DNA of 64,000 bases from Nonomuraea muscovyensis (GCF_014207745.1 NZ_JACHJB010000001.1:806001-870000); one strand, 5' to 3'. Shown: positions 24,487 through 33,057, counted from the first letter of the stretch. Made by a program: numbers and translations. Notes: generated by a model not told the origin, from the sequence alone.

Positions 24487-25517
24487 GTGGCGGCCTGCCG
24501 GGTCATGCGAAGCACGGCGACGAAGAACGGCGCGCCGACGAACATCGTCACGACCCCGATGGGCAGCTCGGCCGGGGCGATGACGGTGCGCGCGATGAGG
24601 TCGGCGACGACGAGGAACGCCGCGCCGCCGACCAGCGACAGCGGCAGCACCCTCCGGTACGAGCCGCCGGCCAGCCGCCTGACCACATGCGGCACGACGA
24701 TGCCGACGAACCCGATCAGCCCGCTGACGGCGACGGCCGCGGCCGTGGCCAGCGAGGCGGCGAGCAGGACCACGAACCGGACCCGGCCCGCGCGTACGCC
24801 GAGACTGGTGGCCTCCTCGTCGCCCACGGACAGCACGTCCAGCATCCGCCCGTGCAGCAGCAGCAGGACGGAGGAGACCGCGGCGTACGGCAGGACCAGC
24901 CAGAACTGCGCCCAGCCGCCGCCCACGTCGCCGAGGATCCAGGCGTAGATCCGCTGCAGCTCCTCGACCTTGAACTGCTGCACGAACGTCTGGATCGCGG
25001 TCAGGAACGAGGTGACGGCCACCCCGGCGAGGACCAGCGTGGCCGTGCCGCCCGCCGTGCCGCCCGTTCGGCCGGCGGTGTTGCCCAGCGTGTACGCCAG
25101 CAGCACCCCGCCGACGGCTCCGGCGAACGCGGCCACCGGGATGGTGGCGGCCGGGGCCGGCAGGAGCACGATGGTCACCGTGGCCGCCAGACCCGCGCCG
25201 GCGGCGGCGCCCAGCAGGTAGGGGTCGGCCAGCGGGTTGCGGAACACGCCCTGGTATCCGGCCCCGGCCAGCGCCAGCAGCCCGCCGACCACGGCCGCGA
25301 CGAGCACGCGGGGCAGCCGGATCTCGTACAGCAGGCCCTGCTCGACGGGGGCCAGGCCGGAGTCGGCGTGCACGAGCGGCAGCCAGTCGACGACCTGGAG
25401 CACCACCTGCCAGGGCGAGATGTCGGCGGCGCCGCCGAGCAGGCCGGCGACCATGGAGCAGGCCAGCACCGCCAGCGCCCCGGCCCCCCACAGCGGCCCG
25501 GCCCCCGAACGGCGCAC
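24483..25517 (-). CDS. btuC: Corrinoid ABC transporter permease, FecCD/BtuC type
   Basis: Multi-spanning permease of 344 aa with about ten hydrophobic segments. The BtuC family signature is visible as YQGVFRNPLADPYLLGAAAG, with GLIGFVGIVVPHVVRRL near the C-terminus and the ATPase-coupling region in between. GTG 25517 overlaps the TAG stop of the binding-protein gene (TAGTG). It is the second gene of the riboswitch-controlled operon. Confidence 0.93.
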   Translation of the reverse strand: MRRSGAGPLWGAGALAVLACSMVAGLLGGAADISPWQVVLQVVDWLPLVHADSGLAPVEQGLLYEIRLPRVLVAAVVGGLLALAGAGYQGVFRNPLADPYLLGAAAGAGLAATVTIVLLPAPAATIPVAAFAGAVGGVLLAYTLGNTAGRTGGTAGGTATLVLAGVAVTSFLTAIQTFVQQFKVEELQRIYAWILGDVGGGWAQFWLVLPYAAVSSVLLLLHGRMLDVLSVGDEEATSLGVRAGRVRFVVLLAASLATAAAVAVSGLIGFVGIVVPHVVRRLAGGSYRRVLPLSLVGGAAFLVVADLIARTVIAPAELPIGVVTMFVGAPFFVAVLRMTRQAAT

Positions 25518-26488
25518 TACGAGCCGGCGGCCTTGGTGACGGCCGCGCCGATCGACTCGGCGAGGTCCACGACGCGCGGCCCCCAGCGCGAGGCGATGTC
25601 GTCGTCGAGCTGCACCACCTGGTCGTCCTCGATGGCCGACAGCTTCTGCCAGCCGGGCCGCTTGGCCAGGGTGTCCTTGCTCTGCCCGCAGCACTTGACG
25701 TCGGCCAGGAAGATCAGGTCGGGGTCGGCCTGGGCGACGAACTCCGCCGACAGCTTGGGGTATCCGCCGGCCGCGTCGGGTGCCTTGTCGGCGATGTTGG
25801 TCAGCCCGAACAGGCCGTAGATCTGGCCGATGAACGTGCCGGACGTCGCCGCGTACGGCGTCTGGTCGAGCTCGTGGTAGTAGGTGAGCTTGGGGCCCTT
25901 GGGCGCGGCGGCGGCCAGCTCACCCAGTTTCGCCTTCATGCCGGCCACGATCTCCTCGGCCTTGGCCTGGTTGCCGGTGGCGGCGCCGAGGTCGGCGATC
26001 TCGTCGTAGGCGTCCTCCAGCTTGGCCGGGGCCGGCTCCTGCAGGACGGGCACGTTGAGCTTGCCCAGCTCTCCGACGATCTTGTCGATGTCGTCGGAGA
26101 CGATGACCAGGTCGGGCTTCTGGGCGACGATGGCCTCGACGTTCGGCTTGAAGCCGGACAGGGCGGTCTTGGGCGCCTGCGGCGGGTGGTTGGACTGGTC
26201 GTCCACGGCGATGACCTGGGGGCCGGCGCCGATCGCGAACAGGGTCTCGGTGTGGGTGGCCGAGAGGGAGACGATCCGCTCGGGCTTCTTGGCCAGGGTG
26301 ACCTTGCCGTTGGCGGCCTCGACGGTGACCGGGAACCCGGCCTGCGAGGCGGTGGACGAAGCGTCGGCGGAACGGGCGGAGGAGGGGGCGGGAGACGAGG
26401 GCGCCGAGGAGCCGCTCTGGCCGCATCCGGCCAGGACGGCGAGCGTTCCCAGCAGCGCGCCCGCGAAGGCCGTGCGTACGGGCCTCAC
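25517..26488 (-). CDS. btuF: Corrinoid-binding lipoprotein, BtuF type
   Basis: Periplasmic-binding-like lipoprotein of 323 aa with signal and lipobox (LAVLAGC), then a Ser-rich linker. The BtuF/FecB fold starts with PERIVSLSATHTETLFAIGA; VDDQSNHP and EAIVAQKPDLVIVSDD are typical of cobalamin receptors. GTG 26488 is chosen for AGGA 6-8 nt upstream; GTG at 26512 is possible. It is the first gene after the cobalamin riboswitch. Confidence 0.92.
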   Translation of the reverse strand: MRPVRTAFAGALLGTLAVLAGCGQSGSSAPSSPAPSSARSADASSTASQAGFPVTVEAANGKVTLAKKPERIVSLSATHTETLFAIGAGPQVIAVDDQSNHPPQAPKTALSGFKPNVEAIVAQKPDLVIVSDDIDKIVGELGKLNVPVLQEPAPAKLEDAYDEIADLGAATGNQAKAEEIVAGMKAKLGELAAAAPKGPKLTYYHELDQTPYAATSGTFIGQIYGLFGLTNIADKAPDAAGGYPKLSAEFVAQADPDLIFLADVKCCGQSKDTLAKRPGWQKLSAIEDDQVVQLDDDIASRWGPRVVDLAESIGAAVTKAAGS

Positions 26489-26539
26489 GAGAAGTCCTTT
26501 CACACTGTCGGAACCGAGAGACCCGCAAAATCGCGACGG

Positions 26540-26668
26540 ATCACCCTTTTCCACGAGGGTTGATGACGTCGGCGCAGAGGCAGGCGACCTGGCTATGACA
26601 GTTGCGGGACAGCGCCGGACTCGCACCGGACTTCGCTGCAGCACTGCGCGTCGGACAAACGCTATCAA
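26540..26668 (-). ncRNA. Cobalamin riboswitch with expression-platform hairpin
   Basis: On the minus strand the conserved core GAAGTCCGGTGCGAGTCCGG is followed by the B12-box-like CCCGCAACTGT and AGCCAGG(N)5CTGCC, all hallmarks of the AdoCbl riboswitch. A hairpin with arms ATCAACCCT and AGGGTGAT (26540-26564) lies between it and the binding-protein gene and probably forms the regulatory platform. High AdoCbl should switch off the uptake operon. The 5' side is compact, so the outer stem boundary is approximate. Confidence 0.9.
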
Positions 26669-26701
26669 TCCCCCGTACGCGCCCGGCGTCAAGGGTCGGG
26701 G

Positions 26702-27586
26702 TCACCGGGATCGCAGTTGCTCCTCCGCGTCGGCGATGATCCGCTGCAGCCGCAGGCCGCGGGCGGCGTCGAGGGGGTGGCCGCCGCCCTGCCGCACCGT
26801 GCGGGCGAACTCCTCGGCGACGGTGGCCAGCGCGTCGTCGTCGGACGGCCGGAGCACCGCGCTGCCGCCGCGGCCGTGGACCGCGAACGACGACGGCGGC
26901 GTGTCGCCCGGGACGGTCATGCACAGCGACGCCTCGCTGACGGCGCCTCCCTCGTGGTCGAGCAGCAGGCCGGTCCAGCCGAGCGGGTGGCCGTGCGCGC
27001 GCACGCCCGTCACGGGGCCGAGGGCGGCGTCGAGCAGGTCCACCACGTGCGGCCCCACGTCGAGCAGCGCGCCGCGCTCCAGCCGCCACGGCGTGGCGAA
27101 CGGATGGTCGCCCAGCAGCACGCCCGAGATGTTGGCGGCGTGGCCGCCGAACGGCTCGATCTCGGCGCAGCGGGCCAGGAACTCCCGGGTGCCGGCGGCG
27201 TAGCGGAGGGTCAGCACCATCTGCGAGGCCACCCCGGCCTCGGCGATGGCCGCGACCAGCCGTTCGGCGTTCGCCAGGGAGTCGGCGAGCGGCTTCTCCA
27301 GCAGCAGCGCCTTGCCCGCCCGCGCCGCGCGGACGCCGATCTCGGCCTGGACCGCGGGCGGCACGCAGAACGCCACGGCCTCGCAGGCGTCGAACAGCTC
27401 CTCGACCCGCTCGAACACGGGCGCGCCGAGCCGGGCGGCGGCCTCGGGGCGGCGCGCCCAGACTCCGGCCAGCCGGGTGTGCGGGCCGGCGGCCAGCATG
27501 GGGGCGTGCGCCAACTCCGCCCACGGTCCCGCTCCGACCAGTCCCACCGCCACAGGTTCCACGTGTCCCCCTCGGTTCATCACCAT
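26702..27586 (-). CDS. Gfo/Idh/MocA family oxidoreductase
   Basis: NAD(P)-dependent sugar or inositol dehydrogenase-like protein of 294 aa, somewhat short. The Rossmann motif is GLVGAGPWAELAHAPML, and the EKP motif with its conserved Lys is KALLLEKPLADS. The second domain carries GALLDVGPHVVDLLDAALG, where the family's conserved Asp and His lie. The start is GTG or ATG near 27586-27580; MNRGGHVEP is the shorter option. It stands alone between the B12 riboswitch and the P450 operon, with no operon partner. Confidence 0.9.
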   Translation of the reverse strand: MVMNRGGHVEPVAVGLVGAGPWAELAHAPMLAAGPHTRLAGVWARRPEAAARLGAPVFERVEELFDACEAVAFCVPPAVQAEIGVRAARAGKALLLEKPLADSLANAERLVAAIAEAGVASQMVLTLRYAAGTREFLARCAEIEPFGGHAANISGVLLGDHPFATPWRLERGALLDVGPHVVDLLDAALGPVTGVRAHGHPLGWTGLLLDHEGGAVSEASLCMTVPGDTPPSSFAVHGRGGSAVLRPSDDDALATVAEEFARTVRQGGGHPLDAARGLRLQRIIADAEEQLRSR

Positions 27587-27719
27587 CGGGGAAAGCTTGC
27601 GCCTTCTGTGACGAATGACGCAAATGGGGCGGACGCGTGCCCTCGGCGGGCCGCGCGGGCCGCGCCGATGCCGGGCCCGGCGCCGGTGACGGGCGCGGCC
27701 CGCCCGTCGAGCCTGCCCG

Positions 27720-28913
27720 TCACCATTCCACCGCCAGCGCCGCCAGGCCGCGGCCGACGATCGAGCGACGGTAGGCGATCGGCTCGCCGGGCACCAGCCG
27801 CAGGGTGGGCAGGCGGCGCCCGAGCACCTCCAGGGCGGTGCGCAGTTGCAGCCGGCCGAGCGCGGCGCCGACGCAGAAGTGGATGCCGTAGCCGAAGACC
27901 AGGTGCGCGTCGGCGTTCGGCCGGTCGATCACGAACCGTTCGGGGTCGGGGAAGACGGTCTCGTCGTGGGCGGCGGAGTCGGTGGACAGCAGCACCAGGG
28001 CGCCCGCCGGGATCGTCACGCCGTGCAGGGTGACGTCGGTGGTGACGTACCTGAAGGAGCCGAGGGAGGCCCCGTCGATGCGCATGCACTCCTCGGCCGC
28101 GTTCCGGATCCGCGCGGGGTCGACCGGCCAGGCGTTCTCGCGCAGCAGCCGCAGGACCGTGTTGCCGAGCTGGTTGGGCACGGTGTCGTTGCCACCGAGC
28201 AGGATCGTGGAGATCAGCTCCACCACCTCGCGGTGGGTCAGCTCGGTGCCGATGAGCGAGGTCATCAGCGAGGTGAAGTCGTCGCGCGGTTCCTTGGCGC
28301 GGGCGGCGACCAGCCGGTCCACGTAGTCGAGGTAGTCGAGGAAGCTGCCGGCCAGCTCCAGTTGCCGGCCGGGCGGCTGCGGCGACAGGAAGAGCTGGAA
28401 CCAGTCCTTGACGTGCGCCTGCACGAAGTCCTCGTCGGCCTCGGGCACGCCGATGAAGCGGGCGGTCAGCTTGATCGACGGCTCGTGCCCGATGTCGCGG
28501 ACGAAGTCGGCCGCGCGGCGCGGCCCGATCCGGTCGAGCAGGTCCTCGTTGAGCCGCCGGAAGCGCTCCTCCATCGCCGCGACGGCCCGGGGCGTGAACG
28601 CCCGCGACACCGAGCGGCGCAGCCGGGTGTGGTCGGGCGGGTCGACGTTGGCCACGAAGCTCGACAGGAACGAGCCGTGCTCGCCCAGCCGGTCGCGCGT
28701 CTCCCGGGTGAGGCTGCGGGAGATCGTCAGCGATCCCTTCGAGGAGAAGCGCCGGGGATCGCCGTAGGCCGCGCGCACGTCGGCGTGCCGGGTGAGCACG
28801 TACGCGCCGAGATGCTCGCTGCGGAAGACCGGCCGCTCCGCGCGCAGCCTGGCCAGGAAGGGGTAGGGCGAGGCAACGTGCCAGTCGGAGCCGACGTCGA
28901 AGTCCTCGATCAT
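27720..28913 (-). CDS. Cytochrome P450
   Basis: Bacterial class I P450 of 397 aa. The haem-binding loop FGYGIHFCVGAALGR gives C347 as thiolate ligand. The K-helix ExxR is EECMR (274-278) and the I-helix reads LGGNDTV (239-245) with the conserved Asp-Thr. Its ATG overlaps the stop of the upstream phosphotriesterase-like gene (ATGA). It is the third gene of an operon with a phytanoyl-CoA-type dioxygenase and a hydrolase, which suggests a stepwise oxidative catabolism or tailoring route. No ferredoxin gene is nearby. Confidence 0.94.
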   Translation of the reverse strand: MIEDFDVGSDWHVASPYPFLARLRAERPVFRSEHLGAYVLTRHADVRAAYGDPRRFSSKGSLTISRSLTRETRDRLGEHGSFLSSFVANVDPPDHTRLRRSVSRAFTPRAVAAMEERFRRLNEDLLDRIGPRRAADFVRDIGHEPSIKLTARFIGVPEADEDFVQAHVKDWFQLFLSPQPPGRQLELAGSFLDYLDYVDRLVAARAKEPRDDFTSLMTSLIGTELTHREVVELISTILLGGNDTVPNQLGNTVLRLLRENAWPVDPARIRNAAEECMRIDGASLGSFRYVTTDVTLHGVTIPAGALVLLSTDSAAHDETVFPDPERFVIDRPNADAHLVFGYGIHFCVGAALGRLQLRTALEVLGRRLPTLRLVPGEPIAYRRSIVGRGLAALAVEW

Positions 28914-29866
28914 GCGAAAACCCTCCGGGGGTTGTCCACGAGCATCTGGTGGATCTGCTCCTCGGTGACGCCCCGCCTGCGCAGCTCGGGCAGGACGTCG
29001 CGGGAGACGTGCAGCAGGTGGTAGTCCGGGTGGCGGCGGCGCACCACCTCGGCGTCGAACCGGTCGTTGAAGCAGTAGGAGTCGTGACCCAGCACCATCC
29101 GCCCGGCGTGCCCGCGCGCGCACATCTCGGCCACGACCGCCACCCGGTCCTCGAACGGGCTGATGGTGTCGATGCCGAAGCGGTCCATGCCGAGATACGA
29201 GCCGCCCGCGACCAGCTCCTCCAGGTAGGCGACGTCGGTGGAGTCGCCCGCGTGCCCGATGACCACCCTGGTCAGGTCCACGCCCAGCGAGGCCAGCAGC
29301 CGCTGCTGCGCCAGCCCGCCCCGGGTGCCGCTGTGCGAGTGAGTGGTGATCGGCGCTCCGGTCTGCAGGTGGGCCTCGGCGACGGCGCGGAAGACCCGTT
29401 CGCAGCCGGGCGTCATGCCGGCGCGGTCGGTGGCGCACTTGAGCATGGCGGCCTTGACGCCTGTCCTGCCGATGCCCTCGGCGATGTCGCGGACGAAGAA
29501 CTCCGCCAGCCGGTCGGGCCCGCCGAACAGCGAGCCGGGGCCCCGGTTGGCGAAGTACGGCGGCAGCGCGTCGTAGGTGTACAGGCCGGTGGCGGCCACG
29601 ATGTTCACGCTGGTCAGCTCGGCCACCCGCTGCACCGCCGGCACGTACCTGCCGAGGCCGACGACGGTGAGGTCCACGATGGTGTCGACGCCCTCGGCCC
29701 GCAACGCCTCCAGCTTGGCCGCCGCCTCCCGGGCCCTGGCCTCCTCGTCCCAACCCTCCGGGATGTCGGGCCAGTTCCACAGGATCTCCGGGCTCAGGCC
29801 GAAGACGTGCTCGTGCATGAGCGTCGCGCCGAGATCGGCGACGGGCCCTCTCACGGTCTCGGGCAC
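28910..29866 (-). CDS. Phosphotriesterase-family metal-dependent hydrolase
   Basis: Amidohydrolase-superfamily (PTE-like) enzyme of 318 aa. All expected metal ligands are present: H18 and H20 in MHEHVF, the bridging K143 in MLKCATD, H176 in ITTHSH, H205 in VIGHAGD and D262 in LGHDSY. This arrangement is shared by PTE-like lactonases and organophosphate hydrolases; the natural substrate is more likely a lactone or ester (inference). GTG 29866 has GAGG 5 nt upstream; GTG 29854 overlapping the previous stop is an alternative. It lies between the dioxygenase and P450 genes with overlaps on both sides. Confidence 0.92.
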   Translation of the reverse strand: MPETVRGPVADLGATLMHEHVFGLSPEILWNWPDIPEGWDEEARAREAAAKLEALRAEGVDTIVDLTVVGLGRYVPAVQRVAELTSVNIVAATGLYTYDALPPYFANRGPGSLFGGPDRLAEFFVRDIAEGIGRTGVKAAMLKCATDRAGMTPGCERVFRAVAEAHLQTGAPITTHSHSGTRGGLAQQRLLASLGVDLTRVVIGHAGDSTDVAYLEELVAGGSYLGMDRFGIDTISPFEDRVAVVAEMCARGHAGRMVLGHDSYCFNDRFDAEVVRRRHPDYHLLHVSRDVLPELRRRGVTEEQIHQMLVDNPRRVFA

Positions 29867-30618
29867 GGGAACCTCGGGTGCTCGAACGGCTCGTTCACCC
29901 GCAGGCCGAGCCCGTCGGTCTGCCGGTACGGGGTGCCGGTGTAGAGCGCGTCGGCGTCGAAGTAGGTCACGGTGAACGACAGGCGGGGCGTGTCGCGGTG
30001 GTTGGCGGGCGCGCCGTGCACGGTCAGCGCGTGGTGGACGGTGGCGTCCCCGGCAGCGAGGTCGAGTGGCGGCGACAGCTCCAGTTCCTTGAGCCACGGG
30101 TGCTGGGTGAGCTGGTCGTCGCCGGTGCGGGTGAAGCTGCGCCCGAGCAGCCCGTGGCGGTGCGAGCCGCTGTAGAAGCGCAGCGAGCCCATGTCCGCCG
30201 GCACGTCGGCCAGGGCCAGCCAGACCGTCAGCATGGCCGAGCGGTCCATCGGCATCCACGGGAAGTCCTGGTGGAACTCCGTCGCGCCGTGCTCACCCGG
30301 CTCCTTGACCAGCAGGTTCGTCACCTGGACGCGCACCGCGCGCACGCCGCGCAGCAGCCGGGCGGCATTGCCGCCCATCCGCCCGTGCAGGGCCAGCGCG
30401 CGGAACGCCGCGTCGGTCTCGGCGATGTCGCGTGACTGGCCGAACGCCTGGTCGACCAGCGTGGCGCGGGCCCGTTCCCGCTCGCTCAGGTGGTCGGCCG
30501 CCCGCTCGCGCAGCGCGGTCACCGCCTCGGGCGCGACCAGCCCGGGAAGCCGGGCCCAGCCGTGGTCGTGGAAGAAGGCCACCTCGTCGTCGGTGACCTG
30601 GCGCACCGGGATGTCCAT
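29851..30618 (-). CDS. Phytanoyl-CoA dioxygenase family protein
   Basis: Fe(II)/2-oxoglutarate-dependent oxygenase of 255 aa. The iron-binding HxD is in FHQDFPWM, the distal His region is HHALTVHGAPANHRDTPR, and the Arg that binds oxoglutarate is probably in that segment. It is the first gene of the dioxygenase-hydrolase-P450 operon. ATG 30618 is 21 nt from a perfect ACCAAGCGCTTGGT palindrome (30639-30652), so transcription is probably repressor-controlled and divergent from the luciferase-like gene. Confidence 0.92.
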   Translation of the reverse strand: MDIPVRQVTDDEVAFFHDHGWARLPGLVAPEAVTALRERAADHLSERERARATLVDQAFGQSRDIAETDAAFRALALHGRMGGNAARLLRGVRAVRVQVTNLLVKEPGEHGATEFHQDFPWMPMDRSAMLTVWLALADVPADMGSLRFYSGSHRHGLLGRSFTRTGDDQLTQHPWLKELELSPPLDLAAGDATVHHALTVHGAPANHRDTPRLSFTVTYFDADALYTGTPYRQTDGLGLRVNEPFEHPRFPCPRP

Positions 30619-30638
30619 GGCGCCAGTGTGGCATTTCA

Positions 30639-30652
30639 ACCAAGCGCTTGGT
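30639..30652. promoter_or_regulatory. ACCAAGCGCTTGGT operator 1
   Basis: This perfect 14-bp palindrome lies in the 88-bp divergent promoter between the dioxygenase and LLM oxidoreductase genes. Its centre is 37 bp from a second copy. It is probably a TetR-family operator. Confidence 0.7.
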
Positions 30653-30676
30653 AAGCCTCGCAGGCGTACACTTTGC

Positions 30677-30688
30677 CCAAGCGCTTGG
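30677..30688. promoter_or_regulatory. CCAAGCGCTTGG operator 2
   Basis: This second perfect palindrome of the same class lies 18 nt upstream of the luciferase-like start. Each divergent gene thus has its own operator. The core is shared with 18705-18714. Confidence 0.7.
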
Positions 30689-30706
30689 TCGAGTGGGAGG
30701 TCTCTG

Positions 30707-31618
30707 GTGCGGCGGTTCAGGTTCGGCGCGGTGGTCCGGCACGCGGAGTCCGGCAAGGAGTGGGCCGAGAAGGCCAGGCGGCTGGAGGACGCCGGGTTCG
30801 ACGTGCTGCTGGTGCCCGACCACCTCGTCGGCACGCGCTTCGCGCCCGTGGCGGCGCTGACGGCGGCGGCGTGCGCGACGAGCCGGCTCCGGGTGGGCAC
30901 GATGGTGTTCGCCAACGACTTCCGGCACCCTGCCGTGCTCGCCAAGGAGGCGGCCACGCTCGACCTGCTGTCCGGCGGGCGGCTGGAGCTCGGCATCGGC
31001 ACGGGCTGGATGGCGGCCGACTACGCCTCGGCCGGGCTGGCGCTGGACCCGCCCGGGGTGCGGGTCGGGCGGCTGGCCGAGGCGCTGGCCGTGCTGAAGG
31101 GGCTCTGGGGAGACGGGCCGTTCACCTTCGACGGCGCCCACTATCGCGTACGCGACCTGGACCAGCGGCCCCGGCCCGCGCAGCGGCCGCATCCCCCTCT
31201 GCTGCTGGGCGGGGGCGGCCCCCGGATGCTGCGCCTGGCGGCGCGCGAGGCGGACATCGTCCACCTGACGATGCGGACGAAGAGGGACGGCAGCGGCCCC
31301 GACGAGCGCGACGGCGGCCTGGAGGCGTTCCTCGGCAAGCTCCGCACGGTCAGGGAGGCGGCCGGCGACCGCTACGACCGGCTGGAACTCGGCACGAGCG
31401 TCATGCAGGCCGGCGAGCTCAGGGCCGACGAGACGTGGAGCGCCGCCGACAGCGCCCGCCTGAACGGCACCCCCCAGGTGCTCCTCGGCACCCGCCGCGA
31501 CATGCTGGACCGGCTCCGGCACTGGCGTGACGAGCACGACGTCTCCTACTTCGTCATGCACTACGAACGCGACCTGGCCACCTTCGCCCCCCTCGTCGAG
31601 GAGCTCGCCGCCCCCTGA
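30707..31618 (+). CDS. LLM class F420-dependent oxidoreductase
   Basis: Luciferase-like TIM-barrel oxidoreductase of 303 aa that probably uses coenzyme F420 (inference from family). Motifs are GFDVLLVPDHLVGTRFAPVA, LRVGTMVFANDFRHPAVLAK and the LDLLSGGRLELGIGTGWM block. GTG 30707 has GGGAGG 6 nt upstream. It is divergent from the dioxygenase operon and shares its double operator, so it probably takes part in the same catabolic step series. Confidence 0.93.
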   Translation: MRRFRFGAVVRHAESGKEWAEKARRLEDAGFDVLLVPDHLVGTRFAPVAALTAAACATSRLRVGTMVFANDFRHPAVLAKEAATLDLLSGGRLELGIGTGWMAADYASAGLALDPPGVRVGRLAEALAVLKGLWGDGPFTFDGAHYRVRDLDQRPRPAQRPHPPLLLGGGGPRMLRLAAREADIVHLTMRTKRDGSGPDERDGGLEAFLGKLRTVREAAGDRYDRLELGTSVMQAGELRADETWSAADSARLNGTPQVLLGTRRDMLDRLRHWRDEHDVSYFVMHYERDLATFAPLVEELAAP

Positions 31619-31655
31619 GCCGCCGCGTCACCGGGCCTGCCGGGATGATGGGGGC

Positions 31656-32246
31656 ATGGACGAGATGATGCTCCTCAGGCACGGCGAGACCGAATGGAGC
31701 CGTACGGGCCGGCACACCGGGCGCACCGACGTGCCGCTGACCGCCCACGGCGAGGAGCAGGCGCGCGCGCTCGCGCCGCTCGTCAAGGGCGTCACGTTCG
31801 ACCTGGTGCTCGCCTCGCCCGCGCAGCGCGCCCGCCGCACGGCGGAGCTGGCCGGGTTGCCGGACCACGAGGTGGACCCCGACCTGTGGGAGTGGGACTA
31901 CGGCGGCTACGAGGGCGTCACCACGCCCGACATCCGCCGGACCAGACCCGGCTGGTACCTGTGGCGCGACGGCGTCACCCCGGGCGACGAGCAGCACCCC
32001 GGCGAGGCGGCGGCGCAGGTGGGCGCGCGCGCCGACCGGGTGATCGCCCGTGCCCGCGCGGTCCCCGGCCGGGTGGCGCTGGTCGCGCACGGGCACCTGC
32101 TGCGGGTCCTCACGGCGCGCTGGCTCGGGCTGCCGCCGGAGGACGGGCGGCTGTTCAGGCTGGAGACGGGCACCTACTCCCGGCTCGGCTTCGAGCACGG
32201 CGAGCCGGTCATCCTCACCTGGAACGCCCTCGTCAACGGTCCATGA
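31656..32246 (+). CDS. Histidine phosphatase family protein (phosphoglycerate-mutase fold)
   Basis: Protein of 196 aa with the catalytic LLRHGETEWS at the N-terminus, the conserved Arg/Glu regions (SPAQRARRT; LWEWDYGGYEG) and the second His in VALVAHGHLLRVL. A complete catalytic set suggests an active small-molecule phosphatase. The 3' end overlaps the convergent NIPSNAP-like gene by 14 bp. Confidence 0.92.
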   Translation: MDEMMLLRHGETEWSRTGRHTGRTDVPLTAHGEEQARALAPLVKGVTFDLVLASPAQRARRTAELAGLPDHEVDPDLWEWDYGGYEGVTTPDIRRTRPGWYLWRDGVTPGDEQHPGEAAAQVGARADRVIARARAVPGRVALVAHGHLLRVLTARWLGLPPEDGRLFRLETGTYSRLGFEHGEPVILTWNALVNGP

Positions 32247-33006
32247 CATCGCCGTCGAGGCCGCGGGGGGCGAGGCGGCTGCCGGGGAAGGGGGCGAGGA
32301 GGGTCTCGCGCCAGGGCCCGTCGAGGAACGCGCGGGCCCGCCCGTCCCAGGCGAGCAGCCGCCCGTCCGGCTCGACCTCGTCGTCCAGCCCCAGCGCGGC
32401 GTCCCGGGCGCGCCGGGTGGCCAGGTGGTCGTCCAGGGAGACCGCCCACAGGGTGACGGCCTCGGTGTCGCAGTACAGCACCTCGTACAGGCCCGCCAGG
32501 CGGTGGCCGTGCTCGGCGAGGACGGGCGCGCGTTCGGCGCGCACCGCCTCCAGATAGTCGGACGCGGCGCCGGGCCGCACCCGGGCGCTCTCGAAGAGGT
32601 AGAACTCCGCGGGCGTGACCTCGTCCAGCGGCGGGGTGCCGCGCACGGCGCCGAGCGGCCGGGAGAAGGCCGAGAAGCGCAGGTCGTCGATGTCCGACAG
32701 GAACAGCCGGTCGTCCACGCCCCGGTAGATGTCCATCATCTGCCGCCAGCCGCCGTCCCAGCCGCCGTGGCACTCCCACAGCGTGACGGCCTTGAACTGC
32801 GGATGGCCGGTGATGCCGACGGCGTAGAAGGCGCCGGCGAGGTCGATGTCCCGGGACCTGATCGACATGCCGGACGTCAGTGCGGGCGTCTCGCGGGTCT
32901 CGTCCTCGCGCTTGTAGCGGGTCAGCCAGGTCAGGTACTCCAGGGGGCGGCGGGAGTTCATGGGCCGGAAGTCGACCTCTTCGAGAAGGAATATGCCGCG
33001 CCGCAC
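32233..33006 (-). CDS. NIPSNAP-like dimeric alpha/beta-barrel protein
   Basis: Protein of 257 aa that I assign only loosely. It has two ferredoxin-like halves; the second (FYLFESARVRPGAASDYLEA onward) resembles NIPSNAP domains. Trp and Tyr residues (LTWLTRYKRED; ECHGGWDGGWRQMMDIY) line the first half. GTG 33006 follows GGGAGG. A dyad ACCAAGC-GATT-GCTCGGT lies just upstream and resembles the operators at 30639 and 30677, which suggests membership of the same catabolic regulon. The reaction is unknown. Confidence 0.72.
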   Translation of the reverse strand: MRRGIFLLEEVDFRPMNSRRPLEYLTWLTRYKREDETRETPALTSGMSIRSRDIDLAGAFYAVGITGHPQFKAVTLWECHGGWDGGWRQMMDIYRGVDDRLFLSDIDDLRFSAFSRPLGAVRGTPPLDEVTPAEFYLFESARVRPGAASDYLEAVRAERAPVLAEHGHRLAGLYEVLYCDTEAVTLWAVSLDDHLATRRARDAALGLDDEVEPDGRLLAWDGRARAFLDGPWRETLLAPFPGSRLAPRGLDGDVMDR

Positions 33007-33018
33007 CGCGCCTCCCTA

Positions 33019-33037
33019 AACCAAGCGATTGCTCGGT
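33019..33037. promoter_or_regulatory. Imperfect ACCAAGC-N4-GCTCGGT dyad
   Basis: An 18-bp inverted repeat with one mismatch in the arms lies about 13 nt before the NIPSNAP-like start. Half sites match those at 30639, but with a 4-bp spacer, so the regulator may be related rather than identical. Coordinates are good to within 1 bp. Confidence 0.45.
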
Positions 33038-33057
33038 TCAGCAGCGTAGCACAGCGG

